Virus record (IMG/VR): IMGVR_UViG_3300046457_000247
Location: 1-45,266 of that record
DNA length: 45,266 nucleotides
Origin: a virus
Direction: 5' to 3' (one strand)
In this document: one piece after another, positions 1 through 8,600 of the stretch
Position numbering within the stretch: the stretch's first letter is position 1
How the letters are laid out: the number at the start of each line of letters is the position of its first letter
Notes under the pieces: generated by a model
Database searches by the model: none
Told to the model about the DNA's origin: nothing
Seen by the model: only the letters and a program-made list of their open reading frames with translations
Made by a program: the position numbers and the translations under genes

Positions 1-97
1 TGTACTGGGTGCTGGTCAGGGTGGCGGCGAGCCACGCCAGTGCGGCGTTGAGAGCGTCGAGGTCGTAAAAGCTCATGGTCTGTGTAGTAGGATTCAT
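1..97 (-). CDS. Unknown protein, N-terminal part only (runs off the left edge)
   Basis: An open frame begins with ATG at 97 and runs leftward for 32 codons without a stop before the window ends. A good ribosome binding site (AAGGAG) lies at about 104-110, six bases from the ATG, and contains the TAA stop of the RCC1-like gene upstream, so the two genes are translationally close. The visible residues (beginning MNPTTQTMSFYDLD) are an alanine- and leucine-rich helix-forming stretch. Position at the end of the tail-fibre block suggests a small structural or tail-assembly protein, but there is too little sequence to name it. Confidence 0.6.
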   Translation of the reverse strand, partial: MNPTTQTMSFYDLDALNAALAWLAATLTSTQY

Positions 98-107
98 GTC
101 TATCTCC

Positions 108-1328
108 TTACCAAGAAATCAAAAATGCGTTCTGCCCGGCGCTCGCGACGGCATCGGTTGGTATCTTGCGCAGCAGGATCGGTGATGTGCCGGTATTCGC
201 GTTCACTGCGTCTGACATGAACACCGGAGAGTCGGACGCCTTACCCGCGTAGTAGAGGTCGCCGTTATCCCGCAGCATATACAGCCCATCGGGTGTAGCC
301 TCGACCCACTTCCAGCTATAATTGAGCCCATTGTCGAGCGATGCTGGTGCGGTGCCGGTGCTCGCATAGCTTGTCAGCCAAGCCGCCCGTCCATCGGCAT
401 TGTTTCCGACGAAAAACGCCCGTCCGTCTGTTTTCAGGATGTACCCGGTGTCGAGGTAACCACTGATCGCTGCCCAATCGGTGTCGGTGCCAATCTGAAT
501 AAAGGTCGTCTGCGATCCGGATATGGTGCCGTTTCTGTTGAAACCGTAGTTGTTCGTCCCACAGGCCCATAGCGTGCCATTTGACTTAATCGCCAGCGTG
601 TTGGTGCTAAAACAGTAGACCTTGGCCCAGTCGGTATCGCCCCCAACCTGCGTTGCCGTGCCGGTGGTGCCCGTGGTCAGGTTTAGACCATTCTTGCCGC
701 TCAGGTTGCTGCCCCACGCCCACATCGTGCCGTCCGACCGTACGGCCATGGCGTGGTTCGATGTGCTGGTGCCGTTGGCGGAGTGGACATCCAACCACGT
801 CGTGCTGCCGTTCAACCGGGTTGGGACAAGATAGTTGCCCGAGGCCAGACCGTTGCCGAACCGTCCGGCCGCGATACCACCGACCCCCCACATGCTGCCG
901 TCGCTCTTGAGCAGAAAAGCCGCGTTCTGGAAGACCGAAACGACCTTGACCCAATCCGAGTCGGTGCCGACCCGAGTTGGCTGAAAAAACGACGCCGAAG
1001 AACCGAGTCCCAACTGGCCGTTATAGTTAACCCCCCACACCCAAAGGCTACCATCTGTCAGTACGGCGTATCCCGCCGAGTAGATGTAGGACGAATTGGA
1101 TTTGGTGACGGCGAGACATTTTGCAGTCTTGTTCGCTATCGAAATGACGCCCCGGCGCGGGAGGTCGGACCGGTTGGCCTTGCCGCTCAAGGCTCCGATA
1201 GAATCATCCCCGATGCCAAAGACGCCGTGCTGGCAGGGCCAGAAACCGTTGGACTTCAGATAATGCACCTCGTCCACCGTGAAAATGCCTTTTTGAAGCA
1301 GCGCGCCCCTTTCGATGCTGGTATGCAT
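108..1328 (-). CDS. RCC1-repeat beta-propeller protein, probable tail-tip adhesin
   Basis: 406 residues. From about residue 85 onward it carries some six or seven repeats with the RCC1 pattern, for example DGSLWVWGVNYNGQLGLG, DGTMWAWGSNLSGKNGL and NGTLWACGTNNYGFNRNG, each followed by a Q-x-G-x-D-x-DW segment. RCC1 repeats build a seven-bladed beta-propeller used for protein or ligand binding. The N-terminal 80 residues lack the repeat and may attach it to the virion. Its ATG overlaps the TAA of the preceding gene by one base (TAATG), and it ends inside the ribosome binding site of the next gene, so it belongs to the tail-fibre operon. Role as a receptor-binding or fibre-tip component is inferred from position. 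The fold call is fairly secure. Confidence 0.8.
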   Translation of the reverse strand: MHTSIERGALLQKGIFTVDEVHYLKSNGFWPCQHGVFGIGDDSIGALSGKANRSDLPRRGVISIANKTAKCLAVTKSNSSYIYSAGYAVLTDGSLWVWGVNYNGQLGLGSSASFFQPTRVGTDSDWVKVVSVFQNAAFLLKSDGSMWGVGGIAAGRFGNGLASGNYLVPTRLNGSTTWLDVHSANGTSTSNHAMAVRSDGTMWAWGSNLSGKNGLNLTTGTTGTATQVGGDTDWAKVYCFSTNTLAIKSNGTLWACGTNNYGFNRNGTISGSQTTFIQIGTDTDWAAISGYLDTGYILKTDGRAFFVGNNADGRAAWLTSYASTGTAPASLDNGLNYSWKWVEATPDGLYMLRDNGDLYYAGKASDSPVFMSDAVNANTGTSPILLRKIPTDAVASAGQNAFLISW

Positions 1329-1663
1329 TAGCTGAGTTCCGTCACACTGGCGATTACGCGGATGTTGGTCGCAGCCGTCGCCTTGATCCGGAGCTTGTCG
1401 CCCGGCTCAAGGATGAGCTTCTGCCCGGCCGCGAACAGGCCAACCGAGGACTGGGTGGGGATCGTCAGATTGAAGACGATTTCGGTCTCGGCACCGGCAG
1501 CGGAAGCGTCCGACAGAACTGCCGTGACATCGGCTGCTGCCGAGGCATGAATGTTGGTTGCCTGAAGCATCATGACGACGGCGCGGGTGTTGGCCGGGCA
1601 GACATACAGATCGGTCATGGTGGTGGTCAGGGTCAGGGTTGCGTTCTTAAAAGCTTCGGCCAT
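1328..1663 (-). CDS. Small virion/tail-tip structural protein
   Basis: 111 residues. The ATG at 1663 is chosen because GGAGG (1669-1673) stands five bases before it; an in-frame start four codons upstream has no such site. The protein reads like a small beta-sandwich: alternating hydrophobic strands, a V-CPANTRAVV-type segment near residue 25, and a C-terminal LEPGDKLRIKATAATN segment. This layout (tail or decoration protein with PA-G-T and L-GD-L-A-A) is common among small phage structural proteins near tail fibres. I know no fixed function. It lies between a fibre protein and the RCC1-like protein. Confidence 0.65.
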   Translation of the reverse strand: MAEAFKNATLTLTTTMTDLYVCPANTRAVVMMLQATNIHASAAADVTAVLSDASAAGAETEIVFNLTIPTQSSVGLFAAGQKLILEPGDKLRIKATAATNIRVIASVTELS

Positions 1664-1664
1664 G

Positions 1665-2222
1665 TCAGCCTCCAAAAATGATTGAGTAAACGATACCGGA
1701 GGTGCCGGTCGTGGTGCCGCCCGTGCCTGCGGGCAACTGTGCTGCGGTCAACTTGCCGTCGCTGCCCAGCGTCGCGACGCCGTTGGCAACGCCAAGCGCG
1801 GTGGTCTGGACAAAACCGCTGGTATCGACCGCAGCCGGAATGGTTGGCTTGTTCAGCAAGTCTGTATAGCTTCCACTGGTTGCTACAGCCGCAAGCGTAG
1901 GGACCACCGGGATGGTGGGTTTATCCGTGAGGTCGAGATAAGAATGAACGTGCGGTGCGGGTGCGAACGTGGTTGGTACACCAGTCAGCGACGAGTAGGC
2001 ATGTACGTGGGCCGCAGGCGGGAAGGTTGCTGGGACTCCAGTAAGGTCCGAGAACGAACCTGAGAAACCGTTCACGAAAACCAACGCGCCGCCGACGACG
2101 GCCATCAACTGGCCGTCCGTGCCGGGAGCTTCGGGGAAGCTGAGACCGCCGCTGCCGAGCTTGACAGCGCCACCGTTTTTGACGCTGATGGTGTCGGATG
2201 AAAAGTCTAAAATCAAGCTCAT
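1665..2222 (-). CDS. Tail-fibre-like protein with D-L-x-x-x-P-T repeats
   Basis: 185 residues. It holds four copies of the phage fibre repeat SY-DL-x-x-x-PT (FSDLTGVPATF, YSSLTGVPTTF, YLDLTDKPTIP, YTDLLNKPTIP), interspersed with AHVH/PHVHS segments, in residues about 55-130. A later segment, GVANGVATLGSDGKLTAAQLP, recurs almost unchanged in the next gene upstream (2226-3566), so the two fibre proteins share a module. The end is glycine-rich. A ribosome binding site (AAGGG, inside the last codons of the upstream gene) precedes the ATG. Such repeats form extended trimeric shafts in tail fibres. The role as a shaft or adaptor segment is inferred. Confidence 0.75.
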   Translation of the reverse strand: MSLILDFSSDTISVKNGGAVKLGSGGLSFPEAPGTDGQLMAVVGGALVFVNGFSGSFSDLTGVPATFPPAAHVHAYSSLTGVPTTFAPAPHVHSYLDLTDKPTIPVVPTLAAVATSGSYTDLLNKPTIPAAVDTSGFVQTTALGVANGVATLGSDGKLTAAQLPAGTGGTTTGTSGIVYSIIFGG

Positions 2223-2225
2223 CGG

Positions 2226-3566
2226 TTAGCCCTTCAGTTTCTTAGTGGTGATTTCGACCTTCCAGCGGATCAGGTTGGTGCTGTTGCCCGACACCCCGAT
2301 GACGATCTTCTGGTAATCGCCCCACATGCTGATCTGAAACTGTTGATCGCTTGCGACATGAACCGTGTCGATCTTGCCGCTACCAATGACTTGCGGATAA
2401 TCGTTGTCCGCCCGAACCATAGCTCGCGTAGTGCCGACGTAGAAATTGTAGCCGTAGTCATCCGTGCCGTAGAGCTTGGCTTCAATGTAGTACATCTCGC
2501 CGTTCAGAACCGGGATGCCGGTAGCGCCGTCCGAGACCCGCGTGATCGGGTTTTGGTCATAGTTGGCGTACGCCTCGGCCGTCCATAGCTCGGCACCACT
2601 GCCACCGCCGCCACCGCCGCCCGCTTGAACGGCGAGGTCCACGTAGCCCTTGCTGACCACATGGGCGTCGTCAGTGGGGGTAAAGTTGGGATCAACCTTA
2701 ACGTCGTACAGGATTGTCGAACTCAGCACTGGTTGTTGCCCAAAGTTCTTGTACAAAGTCCCATTGATGTTGAAGCCGTGCAGAACGCTGACGTTGAACT
2801 GCCGCATCGCACCTGCGCTACCAAAATACATATTCTGGCCCGGATCGATGTATACGTGCTGGAACGCTTCAATCCGCGTGCTGGTGCTGCTCGTGATGCT
2901 CTTGCCGTTGACATCCAACGAACCACCAAGTTTCGGTGCGGTATCCTCTACGAGGGCAGTAATACCGCCGCCGCCGCCGCCCGTGCTGGTCGGAAGCTGC
3001 GAAACCGGAACCTTGCCGTCCGATCCCAAACTGGCGACGCCATTGGCGACGCCCTTGCTGCTGGTCGCAACGAATGCCGACGTATCGACAGACGGAGCGT
3101 CCACGAACACCAGCGCGCCATCCTGATAGGCAACGAACTTGCCGTTGGTGACGCCATCGCCCTTCGGCATCTTGATGCCATTGATCCTGACGGTGCCATT
3201 TCGTAAACCAGACAGGGCGAGGTCAACGTGGGCATCGGCCTGATTTTGGTACGGCGCAATAGAGACCGGCTCCGATCCGCCGCCCGGCAAGAACTGAATG
3301 CTGGCTCCGGCCCCGTTCCAAGTAGTCGGGCCGTCGAAGCGAGCAATTTCACTACCGTTGGCGCAGATGTTTACTTGGTTGTCACCGCTACTATACAGTC
3401 CGGTATCGAGGTCACTATCCCAGCGCAGGGATGGAGACTGATGCGTGCCGCGCGGGAGCACCACGTATCCTACGTTTAGATTGAGGCCCTGATCGTCCGG
3501 TGTTTCGAGCGTCATGGCCCCTACTGCGGCGCTCAGCGCCGCAATCTGGTTGTTGATGGTGAGCAT
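2226..3566 (-). CDS. Tail fibre / tail spike-like protein
   Basis: 446 residues from the ATG at 3566, which shares its A with the TAA stop of the gene upstream (TAATG); a longer in-frame version starts at 3602 but is less likely. The N-terminal third contains a virion-anchor-like stretch (LRWDSDLDTGLYSSGDNQVNI is the kind of short motif seen in fibre proteins with printed-scene repeats). The middle has the GVANGVASLGSDGKVPVSQLP module shared with the neighbour at 1665-2222 and a poly-glycine linker. The C-terminal 115 residues after a second glycine run look like a separate beta-rich domain, possibly a binding head. No chaperone or peptidase motif was seen. Confidence 0.75.
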   Translation of the reverse strand: MLTINNQIAALSAAVGAMTLETPDDQGLNLNVGYVVLPRGTHQSPSLRWDSDLDTGLYSSGDNQVNICANGSEIARFDGPTTWNGAGASIQFLPGGGSEPVSIAPYQNQADAHVDLALSGLRNGTVRINGIKMPKGDGVTNGKFVAYQDGALVFVDAPSVDTSAFVATSSKGVANGVASLGSDGKVPVSQLPTSTGGGGGGITALVEDTAPKLGGSLDVNGKSITSSTSTRIEAFQHVYIDPGQNMYFGSAGAMRQFNVSVLHGFNINGTLYKNFGQQPVLSSTILYDVKVDPNFTPTDDAHVVSKGYVDLAVQAGGGGGGGSGAELWTAEAYANYDQNPITRVSDGATGIPVLNGEMYYIEAKLYGTDDYGYNFYVGTTRAMVRADNDYPQVIGSGKIDTVHVASDQQFQISMWGDYQKIVIGVSGNSTNLIRWKVEITTKKLKG

Positions 3567-5194
3567 TAGTTCACGACCCTCAAAGTGGTGATCGATTTCC
3601 ACGTCATGGCGACATCACCACCGACGATGATGGACAGGCCGTTGGTGGCGACTTCGGCGGTCGCGGCGACGTTCGCGCTGGAGCGACCAATCACCATCGT
3701 TGCCACGCTGCCGTCGTACGAACCAGTATTGCGAACGACGCCCGTGAACTCGAAGGTTCCGTAGCTGGTGCCGTCCGCCGACGCGCCGGAAACCAGCATC
3801 GTGTAGTGCACCACTTTGTTCAGGCCCGGTGCGTAGTACAGGCCACCGGTCGGACGAACCAGACGGGTGGTGGAACCGGCACCGGAATTCGCCGTCCACT
3901 CCTCGGGGAGCTTGCTGGCGACATGATCCTCGACCCACTTCTTCGGCGCGGCGTCGGTGTCGGCGACAGGTGTCTTGAGGCCGGTGACGGTGTTGCCATC
4001 GGCGTCGAGATTGCCAGTCAGCGAGCTATTCAGGAGGCGCGCGTAGTTGAGATCAGCGTACCCGTCCATACCAGCAGAGTAGTTCACGCCGATCTGGACA
4101 CCACCGACGCCACCGCTCGAATTGCCGATGTAAACCATCGGAGCATTGGGGCCGAGGTAAACGTTGCCGGACATCGTGTCGATGAGGATGTCGCCCGTGC
4201 CGCCACCGTTGCTGGTTGCGATGAGGTTCAGATTGCCGACGTTGACCGACAGGGTGCCGCTGTTCGCCGTCGCGAGGTTCACATCCGAGCCGATACCGGT
4301 GGAGAAGATCAGGTTGTGAATCATGGACTCGGTGGGCGAAAGCACGCTACCGACCAGCGCTGGCTTGCCAGAAAGGGAAGTCCAAGAACCATCAAAGAGA
4401 ACCGGACGGTTGGTCAGAGAATTATAGTTGCCATCAAACAGTACCGGCTTGGACTGAATGTCGGACCACTGTCCAGAGATCGCAAGAGCACTCAGCGTCG
4501 GCGCTCCCTGCAAGTCCCCATAAAGACCAGAGAACAGCGAAGGACGGTTCGAGAGCGAGTTATAGTTGCCATCGAACAGCGAGGGCTTGCCGAGAACGTC
4601 CGTCCACTGTCCACTGAGGGCTACAGCACTGAGCGAGGGGCGGTTTTCCAGATCATTATAGTCCGTAACACCGCCGCCACCACCGGTTCCAGCATCGCCA
4701 CGGTCGCCTTTCGGGCCTGTGAGATTGGCACCGGTTGCCGACCAGACATGCGCGGCATTGGTGTAGACATTTCCTGTTTGACTATCCAGATACAGGTCCG
4801 TATCATTGCCGAGGTTTACTTGGGGTGCGCCGGTCCCAACGTGCCACACGCTACCGTCGCGGCCATCCTCGCCATTGCTACCGTCGATCCCTGAAAGGCC
4901 GGTGAACCCACGCAACCCACGCTCGCCGATTTCGCCTTGGGGGCCTGCGGGACCGGGTTCGCCGCGCGCCGCCAGCAGCGACCATTCCTCGCCGCCCGGC
5001 TCGACGCCGGTCACGGTGGCGACCGCCAGCACGAAGGACTGGCCCTCGAACGAAACCGCGTCGTTAAGAACATAGGTGGCGTCTGAAGTATAGGCACCCT
5101 GCCAGACGACGCCTGTACCTGCGGGTCCTTGTGGTCCAATTGGTCCGGGGTAGCCTAATACTGCGCCGCCGTCAACGTAAATGGGATTAGTCAT
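3566..5194 (-). CDS. Collagen-like tail fibre protein
   Basis: 542 residues. Near residues 15-25 and 80-170 there are G-x-y collagen-type repeats (GPIGPQGPAG, GEPGPAGPQGEIGERG, GPKGDRGDAG). Between them is a YTSDATYVLNDAVSFEGQSF segment typical of carbohydrate-binding modules found in phage fibres. Residues about 180-290 are tandem SG-W-D-x-x-x-KP-LFDGNYNSL-NRP repeats, the same DL-x-x-x-P fibre type as in the downstream genes. The C-terminal region is beta-rich. The start has GGAG seven bases upstream and overlaps the preceding gene by eight bases. It is probably a trimeric fibre shaft. Confidence 0.85.
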   Translation of the reverse strand: MTNPIYVDGGAVLGYPGPIGPQGPAGTGVVWQGAYTSDATYVLNDAVSFEGQSFVLAVATVTGVEPGGEEWSLLAARGEPGPAGPQGEIGERGLRGFTGLSGIDGSNGEDGRDGSVWHVGTGAPQVNLGNDTDLYLDSQTGNVYTNAAHVWSATGANLTGPKGDRGDAGTGGGGGVTDYNDLENRPSLSAVALSGQWTDVLGKPSLFDGNYNSLSNRPSLFSGLYGDLQGAPTLSALAISGQWSDIQSKPVLFDGNYNSLTNRPVLFDGSWTSLSGKPALVGSVLSPTESMIHNLIFSTGIGSDVNLATANSGTLSVNVGNLNLIATSNGGGTGDILIDTMSGNVYLGPNAPMVYIGNSSGGVGGVQIGVNYSAGMDGYADLNYARLLNSSLTGNLDADGNTVTGLKTPVADTDAAPKKWVEDHVASKLPEEWTANSGAGSTTRLVRPTGGLYYAPGLNKVVHYTMLVSGASADGTSYGTFEFTGVVRNTGSYDGSVATMVIGRSSANVAATAEVATNGLSIIVGGDVAMTWKSITTLRVVN

Positions 5195-5570
5195 GCGAAT
5201 ACTCCGGAATGGTCTTGACAGTGCCGGAGTAAATGGTCTGATACCAATTTCCGGTCGGTCCGTTGAAAATCTCGATATCGTATCCGAGCGCCGTGTTGCT
5301 CGGGAGCGCGGTGGCGTCGGCGTGGCTGATCGTCACCTTCAAATAGCTGATCGGGTTGCCCTGCGCGTCCTCTTCGGTGACGAACGAAAGCTTGCCGTTG
5401 CTGGTGTTCAAATCGAGGACGATGGGGGCGCGGGGGTCGCGCCGGATGTGCATGCGTGCCTCGTAGCCGGTGGCGTCGAACGGCACGGTCATCGCCGGGT
5501 CCGACCAGAGCGGGAACATTCTGGTATGATTGTCCCCCTGCGTGAATTCAAAATTGTACGGTGCGGACAT
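5187..5570 (-). CDS. Small tail/baseplate-type protein of unknown function
   Basis: 127 residues from the ATG at 5570 (GAGGG ten bases upstream); a TTG start seven codons earlier is less likely. The N-terminus, NFEFTQGDNHTRMFPLW, followed by FDATGYEARMHIRRDP and a later YDIEIF segment, resembles the small beta-sandwich proteins that precede fibre genes and that sit at the tail tip. A TAAATA-type late promoter (5601-5608) lies 30 bases upstream, behind a strong terminator. This gene is therefore the first of a separately initiated fibre operon running to the left edge. Confidence 0.65.
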   Translation of the reverse strand: MSAPYNFEFTQGDNHTRMFPLWSDPAMTVPFDATGYEARMHIRRDPRAPIVLDLNTSNGKLSFVTEEDAQGNPISYLKVTISHADATALPSNTALGYDIEIFNGPTGNWYQTIYSGTVKTIPEYSHD

Positions 5571-5600
5571 GCGCGAATAACCCTCAAACAATCGGTTTGG

Positions 5601-5608
5601 TATTTATC
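5601..5608 (-). promoter_or_regulatory. T4-type late promoter motif GATAAATA
   Basis: The complement reads GATAAATA. It follows a terminator (5616-5642) and precedes the fibre operon beginning at 5570. T4 late promoters have TATAAATA as their only essential element, about 6-13 bases before the transcription start. Confidence 0.6.
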
Positions 5609-5615
5609 GGAGTTG

Positions 5616-5642
5616 AAAAAGCACCCGGCCGGAGCCGGGTGC
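5616..5642 (-). terminator. Intrinsic terminator after the 1378-residue tail gene
   Basis: On the minus strand, a perfect nine-base-pair stem (GCACCCGGC with GCCGGGTGC, 5621-5642), a four-base loop and then five U. It ends the transcript of 5654-9790 just before the next promoter. Confidence 0.85.
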
Positions 5643-5653
5643 TGGTGGTCTGG

Positions 5654-8600
5654 TTAGCCGTGAATGGACAGGGTGCCGGTAGCGATGGACGGAACGAAGG
5701 TGTCAGACTGGCGACTCACATTCACGCTGTAGTCGCCGAGGCCGACAATCTGGAACGTAGGGTCTTTGAAGAACTTGTTCAGATCGCGAGGATGTCCGAT
5801 ATAGCCGACATTACCGGCCCCACCGGTTTTCGGGTGGTTTTTGGTCATTTTGACACCCGGATACACCGTTATTAACCCAACTGGCGGAATAGCTCCGGTG
5901 CCGTTGGGCACGTCGGGAGAAAAGCTCGTGGGCTGATATGCGCCGTACTGTGAGTTGTTCCAGCCGATGCTGATACGAAGATCGTACAAGTTGGGTGTGG
6001 CATTGACGTAGGTGGACGAGAACGGAATGTTGGTCGTTGCCGAAAGGCCATCCTCGTCGGTGACCACCACCGTCAGTGTAAATGCCTCGTTGAAGTATTC
6101 GTGGTTGGCGTACTGGATCGGTGGGTTGCCGGGAGTAAACGGGGCCGTGGCGCTATAGGCGTAGCTGTTCGTCAGGCTACTGACTGCCATGATCTCGTCG
6201 GCGGTGAAGGTCAGGGCCGCGAGCTTGGCGTTGACCTGTGCCTTGTTGCCGGTGAAAGTCCAGACGGCACCGGGTGCCGCGTCGCCGATCTTACCGGCGA
6301 AAGACTTCGACATCGTTGCAGTCACGGTATAAGTGTTGCGGTTGTCGGCGTCCGCGACGACGAGGGCCGGGGTGATCGTGTGAACGCCGGTCGGGTTGTA
6401 AATTTGCTCGACGCCGCCGTTCTGGATCGTGTGGGGCTGGTTGGCCGCAATGCCGTTATAGGTGTGGGTGCCGGTCGAGGTGGACACCGTGTTGGACACC
6501 GTAACACCCATCGTGAAGTTGGCGAAGCTGTCGAAGATCGGCGTAAAGCGGAGCGTTTCCAAGGCCGAATTGACCAGCATCGGTGAGCCGGTGAAGCGCA
6601 CGATGCTGTTGCCACCCGAGGTGCTGTCCGTCCGGGTGACGCCATCCGGTAGCGCCGTCGTCGTCCCCAGCGTGCCGCGCGCAGCCGGGAAGGTGAACTC
6701 AGCGTAGACCGTGTTGGTGTAGGCCAGCGGGTTCATGTTAATCACGCCGCCGACCGTCGAGGACGACAGGTCGGACACGAAGACGTTGATCGAGAAGGAC
6801 TGGCGGAACGGGTCGTCGTTGGTGATGTAAATGGCGGGCAGGTTGAACGGCGTGTCCTCGGTGTAGGACCCGGTATAGTTCAGGTTCGTTGCGCCGAACG
6901 GCTCTGTCGGCTGCGCCGGAATGTACTTCATCGCCGCCAAGGCAGCATTCACTTCGGTGCGGCTGCCGGTCTTGGAGTAGTATTCGAACGCGGTCTCGCC
7001 GGTCGGTGCGAGCGAGCCACATCCAGTGCCCACCGCGTTGTAGATCGCGGTGATCGTGTCGCCCGTATCCGGATCGGTGACGACGATGGCCGGGAAGCTG
7101 AACGGAATGCGAGGATCGTAGGTATAGGTCGCGTTCAGGTTTGTCGCAGTCGGTGCATCATTGATCGGGGTGCACGTCATGATGATCGAACTGGTACGAG
7201 CCGGGGTTTCCACCGTGATGTTGAACGTTAGGTCATAGTTTGCGGCGGGCACAAACGTCACCGAGGACAGTATCGTATTGACGTGGGCGACCTGACCGGT
7301 GATGGTCCTGATCCGGTTGGCTCCAACCACCGTGGTGGTCGCGGTTGCCGTCTGGTAGCTGTTGCTGGTGCTGAGCGAGCCAGCCGCCGAAGGGATCGAC
7401 AGCTTCGCGGTCACGGTGCCGGGAGTATACCCAATTGGCACCGCCGAGATGGTCTTGGTCTGTACAATCCCGGTGTTGTCCGAGTATTGCAGGATGATGT
7501 TGAAGGTCTGGTTGAAGTAGGTGCCGGTCGTCAGGCTGATCGCGGGCGTAATCGCCTTGTTGGTGTCCTCAGTCCACGCGATGGTATGGTCGTCATTGAG
7601 CGTGTCTGTGGTGCCGCTGTTCTTTGGCGTGAAGTTCAGACCACCGATGAGCGCACTCAGTGCGACTGGAGTACCGGAGTAGGTGTAGACGCCATTGGAC
7701 ACTGACATCGGCAGGCCCGAAAACGTACCGACATCCGCAACCGACGTGGAGATCGTCAGCGAGCAGGCGTCCGCCGTGTCGGGATCGCTCAGGGTGATCT
7801 GCTCGCCGATGATGTTATTCAGGAAGTCCGGCCGGTAGTTCAGGGTGGTGGGGGCAGTGAACGTGCTCTTGTCCGCGACCGCATTGCAGTTCATGGTCAG
7901 CGTCGATGAGCCGCCGCGAGCGGTCTGGTCGGAGAATTCAATGCTGATCACAAAGTTGGTGTCCGCGTTGGCGTTCGGTGTGAACTTCAGCGCGGCGAGC
8001 GCGGCGTTAACCTCAACCTCGGACCCCGAAACCGTCCATTTATCGGTCGCGGCGTCCCACGTCCCGCCGCCCGTGGAGGACAGTGCACCGATGCTGGTGC
8101 TGAGCGTAGCGGTCACCGTCAGAACATCGTCGGCATTGACATCACTGATGGACGGAGCGGGGGCAAAGGAATAGACCGCATCTTCCGTCCACAGGTGCGT
8201 GATGTTTGCATTGTTCATCGTCGGCGCAGTCGGCGGCAGGATCGTCTTGACCTTGATCTCCCGCGTCATGCTCTGGCCGAGATCGTTGTTGATCGTCAGG
8301 ATCACCGAGAAGCTTGCCGGATTGACGGCGGCGATCTTGATCGCGAAGGTCCGCATCACCTTGTTGATGTTGCGCAGGGTGTTGGTCGCCTCGTAGTAGC
8401 CCGGTGTCGCGTCAACCGGAGGGTGCCACGATCCAGTGCCAGTCGAGGAGATCACGGCATCCGTCACCTTGCTCATGGTGAAGCGGACGGTGTAGGTCAG
8501 GTCCGAAAATTCAGGCCCAACAATATGCATTGGGAGGACCGGAACAGTGGTCGTGCCCTCAACAACCTCGAAAGACTGATTGCCGTTGATCAGCGTGTAG

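Noticed and set aside
3806-4894. Long plus-strand frame opposite the collagen-like fibre gene
   Set aside because: It is a mirror frame of a GC-rich coding strand; the minus-strand product has clear collagen and fibre repeats.
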